In this document: piece after piece, positions 25,073-34,260 of the stretch
Layout: each line of letters opens with the position of its first letter
Position numbering within the stretch: the stretch's first letter is position 1
Origin: Janthinobacterium sp051380735
GTDB lineage: Bacteria > Pseudomonadota > Gammaproteobacteria > Burkholderiales > Burkholderiaceae_D
Direction: 5' to 3'
Assembly: GCF_051380735.1 (NCBI RefSeq)
Contig: NZ_JBNYXQ010000001.1
Span: 372,001-436,000 of the forward strand
Length of the DNA: 64,000 bases
Translations under genes and position numbers: made by a program
Notes under the pieces: generated by a model
Database searches by the model: none
Told to the model about the DNA's origin: nothing
The model's input: the letters and a program-made list of their open reading frames with translations, nothing else

Positions 25073-27919
25073 TCAGAACGACTGGTTGTAGCGAACGTAG
25101 ACGAAACGATCGATAGGCACGTCTGGATCCACCACACTGCTCGAAGCCTGGCCACGACGAACCACGCGTGGTGCCTTGTCGAACACATTGTTGGCGCCAA
25201 CAGTGATCTGGCCTTTCCAAGGCGTCTTGTAGCCAACGCTCAGATCGCTATAGGTCAGCGAACCGATCTTGTTGTAGCGACCGAATGTGGCATTGCCGTT
25301 CGGGTTGCTGCAATCCTGAGTGGCGGAGTAGCAACCGTCTTTCGTGCCACTGACATAGCGCGAGGTGAAGGTTGCATTCCAGTTACCCAGAGCCCAGTCC
25401 AGCGACAGGTTCGATTTCAAGCGGTTGTACAGGTATTCACCGTTGTACTCGTCCCACTCGGCGCCTTCTTCACTCTGGATGCGGTACGACTTGACCCAGG
25501 TCGAATCGGAGCGCAGCGTGAAGTTACCGTACGACGAACGTGGGAAGCGGTAGTTGAAGCCGAAGTCGACGCCTTCAGTTTCCAGCTTGCCCAGGTTGGC
25601 GTTGCCGAGGCTCATGTTGATGATCTCGCCGCTGGCGTTACGCTGCAGTTGGTTGCAGAACGAACCAACGTTGTTCAGGTAGCACTGGCCCAGAACGTAA
25701 TCGGCATCGATCGCGGTGATCTTGTTGTTCACCTGGATGTTGAACCAGTCGATCGTGGCGGTCAGGCCTGGCACGAACGAAGGGCTGTACACCAGACCAA
25801 CGGTCTTGGTTTTCGCGGTTTCAGGCTGCAGTGCATTGTTGCCCGCACCTTGACGGAAAGCCACGTTGGACTGACCACCGGTAGCATCGACTGGCTGGCC
25901 CGACTGATTCACCTGGCGATAGTTAGCTGGCACACCAGCATTGGCGCAATTGGTGCGGACGGTGGCATTGGTAGCCGCCTGGCCGTTGACCGAATCGCAG
26001 ATATCCATGTAGTCGACGAACGACTGCGAACCGCCACCGAAGGTATCGCCCAGCGACGGAGCGCGGAAGCCCTCTGCCCAAGTGCCGCGTACCAGCAGGT
26101 CGTCGACCGGCTTCCACATTACGCTGACCTTGCTGTTGGTGGTCGAACCGAAGTTGCTGTAGTCCGAATAGCGCGAAGCGATATCGAGCGACAGGTGCTT
26201 GGCCAGGAAAACATCCTTGAGCAGCGGGATGTTTGCTTCGAGGTAAGCCTCACGCACTGTGTAGCTGCCGTAGGTAGCGTTCGATGCCAGGTCGGTCGAA
26301 TAACCGGACTGTTCGAACAGGCCTGGCTGGTCAAACCCGCGCACCGTACGGTGCTCCAGACCACCGGCCACGCCTACCGAGCCGGCTGGCAGCTTGAACA
26401 ACTCGCCCGACAGGTCGGCGGTAGCGCTGTTGATGGTGCTGCCGTAGGTCGACAGGCCGGTTGCATTGACATAGGCCAGTGCTTCAGGAGTCGAAGCCGA
26501 TGGACCGCCGAGAATGTTGAACGGGGTGCACGAGTTCAGCGCGATCGGGTTGGCAGCGGTACCACACTGTACCTGACCGGAAGCGTTCATGAACGATGGA
26601 CCCAGCGCCTTTTTCAAGTTCAGCAGATTGAGGTTGCCGGTGCTTTTCTGGGTGCCGCTGACGCGGTTGTGATTATAGGCAACGCTCCAGTTCCATGGCA
26701 GGCCGCGCAGGTTGAAGTCGCCTTCAATTGCAGCATCGACGTGGAAGGTCTGGCTGGTGTTTTCAGTAATACGCGGCATTTCGATGGTACGGCGGTAGAA
26801 ATACATGTCCTGGCCATTACCAGCGCCGGCGACCGAGTTGCCGTAAGGATTGAAGTAGCTATCCTTGTCGATATAAACAGGGTAGTCAGCCTGCGATTCG
26901 CTGTTCAGAGGGTAACCGGCGATCTGGCGGCTCGATTTACGCTCGGAGTACATTGCCGTCGACTTGAAACGCAAGTCCCAAGGCAGCGCAATCTCGCCTT
27001 TGGTGAAAGCGGTAGTCAGCTTGTTCGGCGACTGGAACATCATCTGGCTTGCCGAGTTGAAATTGTCTTCGGCACGACCATCGTAGTCGTGGTAGTTGGC
27101 AGGGTTGCGCGAATCGGCGCCAACGCCTACGCCGTTCGGGCCGCCAGTGTGATTGAGCACTTTGTCAATCTTGCCGTCCAACGAGGTGATTTCACCCCAA
27201 GGGCCAACGCCCAGGCCGGCGGTCGGGTTTTTCGGTCCGCGCGGGAACGAGGTGATGGTACGGTCGCGCGCCCATACTGGCGCGGTATTGCTGTGCGACA
27301 AACCGAACATCAGCGAGGCTTTTTCGTCGCCAGCGCCGTATGCAAAGTTGTAATCGTTAGTTTCGCCGTCGCCTTTGGCGTTCTGGCCGGTGTAAGCGCT
27401 GAAGCTGCCGCCTACCATGGTTTTCTTCAGAATAATGTTGACCACGCCTGCGATTGCGTCCGAGCCGTAGATCGAGGAAGCGCCATCTTTCAGGATTTCG
27501 ATGCGCTCAACCATCGAGGTTGGCACGGTCGAGATGTCGGTGTAGCCGTCAACCGATTGGGTCCAGCGCTTGCCATCAACCAGCACCAGCAGGCGGTTCG
27601 AGCCCAGGTTGCGCATGTCGATGTACTGGCCGCCCTGCTCGGCGTTCGAGGTCAGGGTCGCGCCCTTGCTGAACGATGGGGGCGCCATGCCGGTCATCTG
27701 ATTCAGCACGTCGCCGATATTGACCAAGCCGGTAGCCTGAATCTGCTGCGAAGTCATTTTGAACACTGGCTGTGCAGTTTCCAGGTCCACTTGACGAATG
27801 CGCGAACCAGTAACCTCTACGCGCTGCGGCGCTTCGGCTTCAGCCTGGGTCTGGGCGAAAGCGGTCAGCGAATTCAATGCCATTGCCACTGCGACGGCAA
27901 TCTTGGTGCGTTGATGCAT
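25073..27919 (-). CDS. TonB-dependent outer-membrane receptor
   Basis: A 948-residue TonB-dependent receptor that imports a ligand (siderophore, glycan fragment, peptide or other) across the outer membrane using TonB energy. Signal peptide residues 1-22 end LTAFA before QTQ. The TonB-box/plug region contains QRVEVTGSRIRQVDLETAQP, DVLNQMTGMAPPSF, MVERIEILKDGASSIYGSDA and IAGVVNIILKK. The barrel ends in the aromatic VRYNQSF. Its large size and paired cysteines in presumed surface loops (CDSVNGQ...RTNC; CYLNNVGSFC; CYSATQDC) resemble the Xanthomonas/Caulobacter-like group for sugars or peptides; the ligand cannot be told. It has its own terminator and upstream dyad and sits between rpsB and map. 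Confidence 0.93.
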   Translation of the reverse strand: MHQRTKIAVAVAMALNSLTAFAQTQAEAEAPQRVEVTGSRIRQVDLETAQPVFKMTSQQIQATGLVNIGDVLNQMTGMAPPSFSKGATLTSNAEQGGQYIDMRNLGSNRLLVLVDGKRWTQSVDGYTDISTVPTSMVERIEILKDGASSIYGSDAIAGVVNIILKKTMVGGSFSAYTGQNAKGDGETNDYNFAYGAGDEKASLMFGLSHSNTAPVWARDRTITSFPRGPKNPTAGLGVGPWGEITSLDGKIDKVLNHTGGPNGVGVGADSRNPANYHDYDGRAEDNFNSASQMMFQSPNKLTTAFTKGEIALPWDLRFKSTAMYSERKSSRQIAGYPLNSESQADYPVYIDKDSYFNPYGNSVAGAGNGQDMYFYRRTIEMPRITENTSQTFHVDAAIEGDFNLRGLPWNWSVAYNHNRVSGTQKSTGNLNLLNLKKALGPSFMNASGQVQCGTAANPIALNSCTPFNILGGPSASTPEALAYVNATGLSTYGSTINSATADLSGELFKLPAGSVGVAGGLEHRTVRGFDQPGLFEQSGYSTDLASNATYGSYTVREAYLEANIPLLKDVFLAKHLSLDIASRYSDYSNFGSTTNSKVSVMWKPVDDLLVRGTWAEGFRAPSLGDTFGGGSQSFVDYMDICDSVNGQAATNATVRTNCANAGVPANYRQVNQSGQPVDATGGQSNVAFRQGAGNNALQPETAKTKTVGLVYSPSFVPGLTATIDWFNIQVNNKITAIDADYVLGQCYLNNVGSFCNQLQRNASGEIINMSLGNANLGKLETEGVDFGFNYRFPRSSYGNFTLRSDSTWVKSYRIQSEEGAEWDEYNGEYLYNRLKSNLSLDWALGNWNATFTSRYVSGTKDGCYSATQDCSNPNGNATFGRYNKIGSLTYSDLSVGYKTPWKGQITVGANNVFDKAPRVVRRGQASSSVVDPDVPIDRFVYVRYNQSF

Positions 27920-28542
27920 AATTTCTCCGGTTTGATATTTTTACCGACCGATTTGGTCAGCCTCTTGTAAACATAGGTATGTTTAATGTCTTATCGAATC
28001 AATACTGCCGGCCATGTGCCTGACCGTTGTTCGCTTTGTAAGCGAGCCAGCTGGATTGCCCTGGACATGACGACATCAAACCATTTTAAAAGTGGCACTG
28101 TCAATGTTGTGCAAAACTAAATTCAACAAAGAAACAACACTTTCGATACGCAGGAATATTTCGATTTCCATATCAAAAGAACGTTGTTATTCTTCAATGC
28201 AGAGATGCGTGCCATTCTTCGGTGCAATGGCCTCGCTGCCGCATGGCGCAATGCGCTTTTCCGGTGCATGCACCATTGAAACTGTGCAGATGCCAGCCAC
28301 GCCAGTACGGGCCGCAAAAAACACGGCGGATGACACAGAAAAAAACGGTTTATTTCGTTTGCCTGTTTCTCCTGATGCACCAATCTGGCGCATTTCGCGA
28401 TTACCTCCTCCCCCACTCTGAAAGCGCCGCCGCGCAGCGCTACTGCCTCGTTTATAATTTCGGCATATTTGCAGATTTTTTTTGTCCACCAGGACTGTTC
28501 TGCGCTTTTTCACCGAATATCTTGCAGATTGCGATACCCATC
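27920..28542. other. Divergent promoter region between the TonB receptor and map
   Basis: 623 bp without a gene I can support; the open frames here lack any recognisable family. It must carry the promoters of both divergent genes. A TATAAT box at 28453-28458, 84 bp before the map start, is the best -10 candidate for map, though no good -35 matches it. A perfect dyad near the receptor start is listed separately. Confidence 0.5.
27968..27985. promoter_or_regulatory. Perfect dyad upstream of the TonB receptor gene
   Basis: TAAACAT-AGGT-ATGTTTA, perfect 7-bp arms with a 4-bp spacer, 49 bp before the receptor ATG. Size and position suit an operator for a dimeric regulator overlapping the promoter. 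The regulator is unknown. Confidence 0.45.
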
Positions 28543-29355
28543 ATGTCCACTATCCGTATCAACTCCGCCGCCGACATCGAAGGCATGCGCGTCGCCGGCA
28601 AGCTGGGCGCCGAAGTGCTCGACTACATCACGCCGTTCGTCAAGGTCGGCGTCACCACCGGCGAACTCGATCGCCTGTGTCATGAATACATGGTCAATGT
28701 GCAAGGCACCATCCCGGCCCCGCTCAATTACTGTCCGCCTGGCTACACGCCTTATCCAAAGGCCATTTGCACCTCCGTCAACGACGTGATATGCCACGGC
28801 ATTCCGGGCGACAAGGTGTTGAAAAGCGGCGACTCCGTCAATCTCGACATCACCGTCATCAAGGATGGCTACCACGGCGACAACAGCCGCATGTTCCTGC
28901 TCGGCACGCCCACCATCCTCGCCAAGCGCCTAGCGGAAATTACCTATGAATGCATGTGGCTGGGCATCGACCAGATCAAGCCGGGCGCGCACCTCGGCGA
29001 TATCGGCCACGCGATCCAGCAGCACGCGGAAAAAGCCGGCTACAGCGTGGTGCGCGAATTTTGCGGCCACGGCATCGGCACGGTGTTCCATGAAGAGCCA
29101 CAGGTGCTGCACTACGGCAAGCCGGGCACCCTGGAACGCCTTGAAGCGGGCATGATCTTCACGGTCGAACCGATGATCAATGCGGGCCGCCGCGAGATCC
29201 GCGAAATGAACGATGGCTGGACCATCAAGACCAAAGACCGCAGCCTGTCGGCGCAATGGGAGCACACGGTACTGGTGACCGAAACCGGTTACGAGGTGCT
29301 GACAGTCTCGCCGCAAATGCCGCCACCGCCGGCCTTTATCCTGAACAAGGCCTGA
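28543..29355 (+). CDS. map: Methionine aminopeptidase, type I
   Basis: A 270-residue metalloenzyme removing N-terminal methionine from new proteins. Family segments: IEGMRVAGKLGAEVLDYITP, CTSVNDVICHGIPGDKVLKS with the conserved His, LDITVIKDGYHGDNSRMFLL with metal-binding Asp residues, FCGHGIGTVFHEEPQVLHYG and MIFTVEPMINAG with Glu, then AQWEHTVLVTETGYEVLT. The ATG at 28543 (MSTIRINSAADIEG) gives normal length. It is followed 32 nt later by glnD, a conserved proteobacterial pair. Confidence 0.97.
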   Translation: MSTIRINSAADIEGMRVAGKLGAEVLDYITPFVKVGVTTGELDRLCHEYMVNVQGTIPAPLNYCPPGYTPYPKAICTSVNDVICHGIPGDKVLKSGDSVNLDITVIKDGYHGDNSRMFLLGTPTILAKRLAEITYECMWLGIDQIKPGAHLGDIGHAIQQHAEKAGYSVVREFCGHGIGTVFHEEPQVLHYGKPGTLERLEAGMIFTVEPMINAGRREIREMNDGWTIKTKDRSLSAQWEHTVLVTETGYEVLTVSPQMPPPPAFILNKA

Positions 29356-29387
29356 CCTTCCCTTTCCCGCAGCAACCCAGGGCACCG

Positions 29388-31955
29388 ATGAAAAAGCACG
29401 TACGCGAAGAGCTCAAGCAGCAACTGAAAGCCGACCGCCAGGTCGTCATTGCCGCCTTCCAGGCCGACGGCAAGCCCGAAAAGCTGCTGCGCAGCTTGCG
29501 CCAGAGCGTCGACGGCGTGCTGGCGCAAGCGTGGGCAGAGGCGGCGCTGCCAGCGGGCACGGCGCTCGTTGGCGTGGGCGGCTATGGGCGCGGCGAACTG
29601 TTTCCATATTCCGATGTCGATCTGCTGATCCTGCTCGAACGGGCACCCGATGCGCCGACCACGGAAAAACTCGAGGCACTGGTGCAACTGCTGTGGGACC
29701 TGGGCCTGGAGATCGGCCACAGCATCCGCACCGTCGATGAATGCCTGAGCGAATCGAAGGCCGACATTACGGTGCAGACCAGCCTGCTCGAAGCGCGTCT
29801 GGTGTGCGGCAATGAGACGTTGTTTGCGCAACTGCAGCAGCGCTATGCGGCAGCGATGGACCCGCAGGCGTTTTTCCAGGCCAAGACGGCGGAAATGCGC
29901 CAGCGCCACGCCAAATATGAGGACACGGCCTTCAGCCTGGAACCGAACTGCAAGGAAAGCCCCGGCGGCCTGCGCGACTTGCAAGTGATTTTATGGGTCG
30001 CCAAGGCGGCCGGCCTGGCCACATCGTGGCGCACCCTGGCCACCGGCGGCCTGATCACGCTGACGGAGGCGCGCCAGCTGATGGAAAAGGAGCGCGCCTT
30101 CAAGGATATCCGCGTGCGCCTGCACCTGCACGCGGGGCGGCGCGAAGACCGGCTGGTGTTCGACGTGCAGACGGCAATCGCCGAATCGCTGGGCTTGCAG
30201 GCCACCGGCAGCGGCCCGCACATGCGCCGCGCCAGCGAATTTTTGATGCAGCGCTATTACTGGGCCGCCAAGACCGTCACGCAACTCAATACCATCCTGT
30301 TGCAGAACATCGAAGCGCGGCTGTTTCCGCAAGACGACGTGGCCATCGCCATCAATCCACGCTTCAATGAAGTCAACAGCCTGATCGACATCAGCGCCGA
30401 CGACACCTTCGAGCGCTACCCGTCGGCGATGCTGGAAATTTTCGTCCTGATGACGGAACGCCCGGCCCTGAAAGGCATGACCTCGCGCGCCACCCGTGCG
30501 CTGTGGCATAGCCGCTTCAGGATCGACACGGCGTTCCGCCATGATCCGGGCAACCGCGCCCTGTTCCTGCGCATCATGAAGGCGCCGGTAGGCATTATCC
30601 ATGCGCTGCGCCGCATGAACGAGATGAGCATTCTGGGACGCTACCTGCCGAACTTTCGCCGCATCGTCGGCCAGATGCAGCACGACCTGTTCCATGTGTA
30701 CACGGTGGACCAGCATATCCTGATGGTGGTGCGCAATATGCGCCGCTTCACGATGAGCGAACATGCGCATGAGTACCCGTATTGCAGCCAGCTGATGGCC
30801 AATTTTTCGCAGCCCTGGCTGCTGTACGTGGCGGCCCTGTTCCACGATATTGCCAAGGGCCGTGGCGGCGACCATTCGAAGCTGGGCGTGGCCGACGCCA
30901 CCCAGTTCTGCGAAGAGCACGGCATGTCGGCGGAAGACACGGAACTGGTGGCCTTTTTGGTCGAAAACCACCTCGCCATGTCACAAGTGGCGCAAAAGCA
31001 GGATTTGTCCGACCCCGACGTGATCGAAGCGTTTGCCAGGGTGGTCAGGGACGAGCGCCACCTGACGGCGCTGTACCTGCTGACGGTGGCCGATATCCGT
31101 GGCACCAGTCCGAAAGTATGGAATGCCTGGAAGGGCAAGCTGCTGGAAGACCTGTACAAGGTGACCTTGCGCGTGCTGGGCGGCGAACCGCATTCGGCCG
31201 ACCGCGAACTGAAGAACCGCCAGCAGGAAGCGCTGTCCACCCTGCGCCTGTACGGCCTGCCGCCGGACGCGCACGTCAAATTGTGGCAACAGCTCGACGT
31301 CGCCTATTTCCTGCGCCACGACGCATCCGACATCGCCTGGCAGACGCGCTCGCTGTACGACAAACTCGACAGCAAACTGCCGGTGGTAAAATGCCGCCTC
31401 GCACCGATCGGCGAAGGCTTGCAGGTGGCCGTGTATGTGCCCGACCAGCCCGATTTGTTCGCGCGCATCTGTAGCTATTTTGACAGGAAGAATTTCAGCA
31501 TTCTCGACGCCAAGATCCATACGACGCGCAACGGCTACGCGCTCGATACCTTCCTGGTGACGGAGCAAAGTTTTGCCAAGAGCTACCGCGACATCATCAG
31601 CCTGATCGAGCATGAACTGGGCGAACTGCTGCTGTCGCAGTCGCCGCTGCCGCCGCCCGGCAAGGGACGGCTGTCGCGCCTGTCGCGCACTTTCCCGTTC
31701 CAGCCAACGGTCGATCTGCGGCCCGACGAACGGGGCCAGTACTACCTGCTGTCCGTGGCCGCCAATGACCGCACGGGCTTGTTGTATTCGATCGCCAATG
31801 TGCTGACCAAATACCGCGTCAACCTGCATACGGCGAAGATCATGACCTTGGGCGAGCGGGTCGAAGATGTGTTCCTGGTCGATGGCCCTGCGCTCAACAA
31901 TGCCCGCAACCAGATCTTGCTGGAAACCGATTTACTCGATGCGCTGAAAGTGTAA
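29388..31955 (+). CDS. glnD: Bifunctional [protein-PII] uridylyltransferase/uridylyl-removing enzyme
   Basis: An 855-residue nitrogen sensor that uridylylates PII proteins when glutamine is low and removes UMP when it is high. The nucleotidyltransferase motif VGVGGYGRGELFPYSDVDLL has its metal-binding Asp residues at 76 and 78. The HD hydrolase domain contains ALFHDIAKGRGGDHSKLG with His486/Asp487. Two C-terminal ACT domains (about 690-855; VYVPDQPDLFARICSYFDRK and VAANDRTGLLYSIANVLTKY) bind glutamine. The ATG at 29388 (MKKHVREELKQQL) follows map directly. Confidence 0.96.
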   Translation: MKKHVREELKQQLKADRQVVIAAFQADGKPEKLLRSLRQSVDGVLAQAWAEAALPAGTALVGVGGYGRGELFPYSDVDLLILLERAPDAPTTEKLEALVQLLWDLGLEIGHSIRTVDECLSESKADITVQTSLLEARLVCGNETLFAQLQQRYAAAMDPQAFFQAKTAEMRQRHAKYEDTAFSLEPNCKESPGGLRDLQVILWVAKAAGLATSWRTLATGGLITLTEARQLMEKERAFKDIRVRLHLHAGRREDRLVFDVQTAIAESLGLQATGSGPHMRRASEFLMQRYYWAAKTVTQLNTILLQNIEARLFPQDDVAIAINPRFNEVNSLIDISADDTFERYPSAMLEIFVLMTERPALKGMTSRATRALWHSRFRIDTAFRHDPGNRALFLRIMKAPVGIIHALRRMNEMSILGRYLPNFRRIVGQMQHDLFHVYTVDQHILMVVRNMRRFTMSEHAHEYPYCSQLMANFSQPWLLYVAALFHDIAKGRGGDHSKLGVADATQFCEEHGMSAEDTELVAFLVENHLAMSQVAQKQDLSDPDVIEAFARVVRDERHLTALYLLTVADIRGTSPKVWNAWKGKLLEDLYKVTLRVLGGEPHSADRELKNRQQEALSTLRLYGLPPDAHVKLWQQLDVAYFLRHDASDIAWQTRSLYDKLDSKLPVVKCRLAPIGEGLQVAVYVPDQPDLFARICSYFDRKNFSILDAKIHTTRNGYALDTFLVTEQSFAKSYRDIISLIEHELGELLLSQSPLPPPGKGRLSRLSRTFPFQPTVDLRPDERGQYYLLSVAANDRTGLLYSIANVLTKYRVNLHTAKIMTLGERVEDVFLVDGPALNNARNQILLETDLLDALKV

Positions 31956-32004
31956 TGAACTGACATCTCCAGCGCCTCGCTTTCCCTTTACCGAAACAAA
32001 GACC

Positions 32005-32754
32005 ATGACCGAAGAATTATTACGCCTGTCCAAACGCATGTCCGAACTGGGCTTGTCCTCCCGCCGCGAAGCCGATGAATGGATCGCCCGCGGCTGGGTA
32101 CGCGTGGACGGCAAGGTGGTGTCCGAACTGGGCAGCAAGGTGCACCCGAGCCAGCGCATCACCGTCGAGCGCCAGGCGGCCGCCGAGCAGTCCAAGCGTG
32201 TTACCGTGCTGATCAACAAACCGGTCGGCTATGTCAGCGGCCAGGCCGAAGACGGCTACACGCCGGCCGTGGCACTGATCAAGGACGAGAACCGCTGGGC
32301 TGAAGACCGCAGTCCGGAACAGTTCCACCCGACCCAGCTGCGCAGCCTGGTGGCGGCCGGCCGGCTCGACATCGACTCGGTCGGCTTGCTGGTGCTGACC
32401 CAGGACGGCCGCGTGGCCAAACAACTGATCGGCCACGATACCGATGTCGACAAGGAATACCTGGTGCGTGTGCAATATACCAAGGGCGACAAACTGCCGG
32501 ACAGCGAATTGAAGCGGCTGAACCACGGCCTGTGGCTAGACGGCAAGCCTTTGCTGCCGGCCAAGGTGCGCTGGCAGAATGATGACCAACTGAGTTTTAC
32601 CCTGCGCGAAGGCAAGAAACGCCAGATCCGCCGCATGTGCGAACTGGTCGGCCTGAAAGTGCTGGGCCTCAAACGGGTACGGATCGGCAAGGTCAAGTTG
32701 GGCGACCTGCCCACCGGCCAGTGGCGCTACCTGAGCGCCGACGAGCAGTTTTAA
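32005..32754 (+). CDS. rluF: RsuA/RluF-type rRNA pseudouridine synthase
   Basis: A 249-residue pseudouridine synthase. An N-terminal S4 RNA-binding domain (RLSKRMSELGLSSRREADEW; GWVRVDGKVV) precedes the catalytic domain with VLINKPVGYVSGQAEDGYTP, the active-site motif AAGRLDIDSVGLLVLTQDGR (catalytic Asp in GRLDIDS) and the C-terminal GKKRQIRRMCELVGLKVLGL. The long insertion before the active-site motif and overall size fit RluF (23S rRNA position 2604) better than RsuA or RluB, but the exact target is inferred. Confidence 0.88.
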   Translation: MTEELLRLSKRMSELGLSSRREADEWIARGWVRVDGKVVSELGSKVHPSQRITVERQAAAEQSKRVTVLINKPVGYVSGQAEDGYTPAVALIKDENRWAEDRSPEQFHPTQLRSLVAAGRLDIDSVGLLVLTQDGRVAKQLIGHDTDVDKEYLVRVQYTKGDKLPDSELKRLNHGLWLDGKPLLPAKVRWQNDDQLSFTLREGKKRQIRRMCELVGLKVLGLKRVRIGKVKLGDLPTGQWRYLSADEQF

Positions 32755-32791
32755 GCGAATAGACGGCGCGCATGGTGTCATGGCGACAAGT

Positions 32792-32816
32792 GCAATATTT
32801 ACTTAGTAAATATTGC
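32792..32816. promoter_or_regulatory. AT-rich perfect dyad upstream of ycgR
   Basis: Perfect 10-bp arms GCAATATTTA and TAAATATTGC with a 5-bp centre, 37 bp after the pseudouridine synthase stop and 48 bp before the ycgR start. No T-run follows, which argues for an operator rather than a terminator. Confidence 0.4.
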
Positions 32817-32863
32817 CGTAAACCTATACACTGTTGCCCAATAGAACTCAAGAGATAGCCGTT

Positions 32864-33628
32864 GTGAACGATCCCATTCCCAATCCCCTGCGCAAAGGTG
32901 CGCCCAGCCTGGCCGATGTCGCCGAACTGATGGCGCCAGGCACCAAGCCGCACCACATGAGCGACCCGTGGGATATCGGTGAAACACTATGCAGCCTGGC
33001 CGACAATGGCGACGCCATTTCGGTGTATGCCAATGGCAGCGAACAGGCCATCATGGCGCGCGTGCTGTCGGTCGACGATGACCTGCCGCAATTCGTGCTG
33101 GAACTCAATGAAGGGCAAAGCTTGCCGCCCGGCAGCGCCACCTTCGTGTCGTGGGTGCAAAGCGCCAAGCTGCAATTTACCATCAATGGCGAGTGGGAGG
33201 CCTATCCCGAGCGGCCCAACGTCTACCTGGTCAATTTCCCCGCACACTGCCTGGTGCTGGAACGACGCGAATCGGCGCGCCTGGAAACGCCGCTCGGTGT
33301 CTACTACCTTGCCGCCTTCGTGCTTGAAGGCCGGCCGTATGAACTGCAGCTGTATGACTTTTCGGCCGGCGGCATCGGCATGCGCGCCCACCCGCGCGAC
33401 AGCATTGGCCTGTACGTGGGCCGCAAGCTGTCGCGCGTGCGCCTGGAGCTGGGACCAAACAAGGTCATGATCGCCGACCTGGAAATCCGCCTCTCGCGCA
33501 CCTTCCGCTCGTTTTTGCTGGGCGAACAGGTACAGATCGGCTGCCGCTTCCTGAACCTGTCCGACACCATGCGCGACGAGCTGGTGGCCTTGCTTGACAC
33601 AATGGGCAGCGGGCGCAAAGTGCGCTAG
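32864..33628 (+). CDS. ycgR: Flagellar brake protein YcgR (PilZ domain, c-di-GMP receptor)
   Basis: A 254-residue protein that slows the flagellar motor when it binds c-di-GMP. The N-terminal YcgR domain (about residues 15-115) is followed by a PilZ domain whose binding motifs are visible: RRESARLETPLG (RxxxR) and YDFSAGGIGM (D/NxSxxG). I chose the GTG at 32864 with an AAGAGA Shine-Dalgarno-like stretch upstream; an in-frame TTG at 32834 would add ten unusual residues and has no ribosome-binding site. No other flagellar gene is in the window. Confidence 0.9.
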   Translation: MNDPIPNPLRKGAPSLADVAELMAPGTKPHHMSDPWDIGETLCSLADNGDAISVYANGSEQAIMARVLSVDDDLPQFVLELNEGQSLPPGSATFVSWVQSAKLQFTINGEWEAYPERPNVYLVNFPAHCLVLERRESARLETPLGVYYLAAFVLEGRPYELQLYDFSAGGIGMRAHPRDSIGLYVGRKLSRVRLELGPNKVMIADLEIRLSRTFRSFLLGEQVQIGCRFLNLSDTMRDELVALLDTMGSGRKVR

Positions 33629-33638
33629 ACTCACTGCT

Positions 33639-33702
33639 GGGGTCAGACCCCCTCGCCCGCGTGCGCAAGCCTATGAGTTAGCGGCATTGAGGGTCTGACC
33701 CC
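33639..33702. repeat. Inverted pair of GGGGTCAGACCCC-type motifs between convergent genes
   Basis: GGGGTCAGACCCC (33639-33651) and GGGTCTGACCCC (33691-33702) are inverted copies around 39 nt, between the stops of ycgR and def. Each copy is itself nearly palindromic. The motif is, to my knowledge, common between genes in related betaproteobacteria. It may act as a bidirectional terminator or be a mobile repeat remnant. Confidence 0.6.
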
Positions 33703-33723
33703 GGACTTCGACTGCTTTGCCCC

Positions 33724-34260
33724 TCAATCGTCGTCGTTCGGATCCATATCCGGGAACATCACCTCGGTATAGCCAAACTGCGTGAAATCAACAATCCGCA
33801 TCGGATACAGGATGCCATGCAGATGGTCGACTTCATGCTGCACCACCCGTGCATGAAAACCGTCGCAGTCCCGGCTGATGGGCTTGCCGAACTGGTCAAA
33901 GCCTTCATAGTGCAGCTCGCTCCAGCGCGGCACGCTGCCACGCAGGCCAGGCACCGACAGACAGCCTTCAAAGCCCTCTTCCTTGCGCTCCGACAGGGGC
34001 GTCAGTACGGGGTTGATCAGCACCGTTTCCGGCACCTGCGGCGCGTCGGGATAGCGCAGATTCTGCTTGAAACCATAGATCACCAGCTGCAGGTTGACGC
34101 CGATCTGCGGCGCCGCCAGGCCCGCGCCATTGGCAGCGTGCATGGTGTCGAACATATCGGCGATCAGGGCGTGCAACTCGGGCGTATCGAAGTCACGCAC
34201 CGGCTCGGCCATCCGCAGCAAGCGCGGATCGCCCATTTTCAGAATTGCCCTTACGGTCAT
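33724..34260 (-). CDS. def: Peptide deformylase
   Basis: A 178-residue metallohydrolase removing the formyl group from new proteins. The three active-site motifs are intact: GLAAPQIG (47-54), EGCLS (98-102) and HEVDH (142-146). It overlaps galU by 4 nt, not the more usual fmt partner, so it may be a second deformylase; other copies cannot be judged from this window. Confidence 0.96.
   Translation of the reverse strand: MTVRAILKMGDPRLLRMAEPVRDFDTPELHALIADMFDTMHAANGAGLAAPQIGVNLQLVIYGFKQNLRYPDAPQVPETVLINPVLTPLSERKEEGFEGCLSVPGLRGSVPRWSELHYEGFDQFGKPISRDCDGFHARVVQHEVDHLHGILYPMRIVDFTQFGYTEVMFPDMDPNDDD

Noticed and set aside
24848..27970. 1040-codon open frame on the plus strand opposite the TonB receptor
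   Set aside because: The receptor on the minus strand has a signal peptide, plug and barrel end; the opposite frame has no recognisable domain.
28092..28513. Short open frames on both strands in the gap between the TonB receptor and map
   Set aside because: They overlap each other, lack convincing ribosome-binding sites and resemble no family; the region is better read as promoter DNA.
32796..32822. Possible sigma-28 promoter for ycgR (CAATATTT ... GCCGTAAA)
   Set aside because: The match is only partial (about 11 of 16) and the spacing is 14 rather than the usual 11, so I do not call it.
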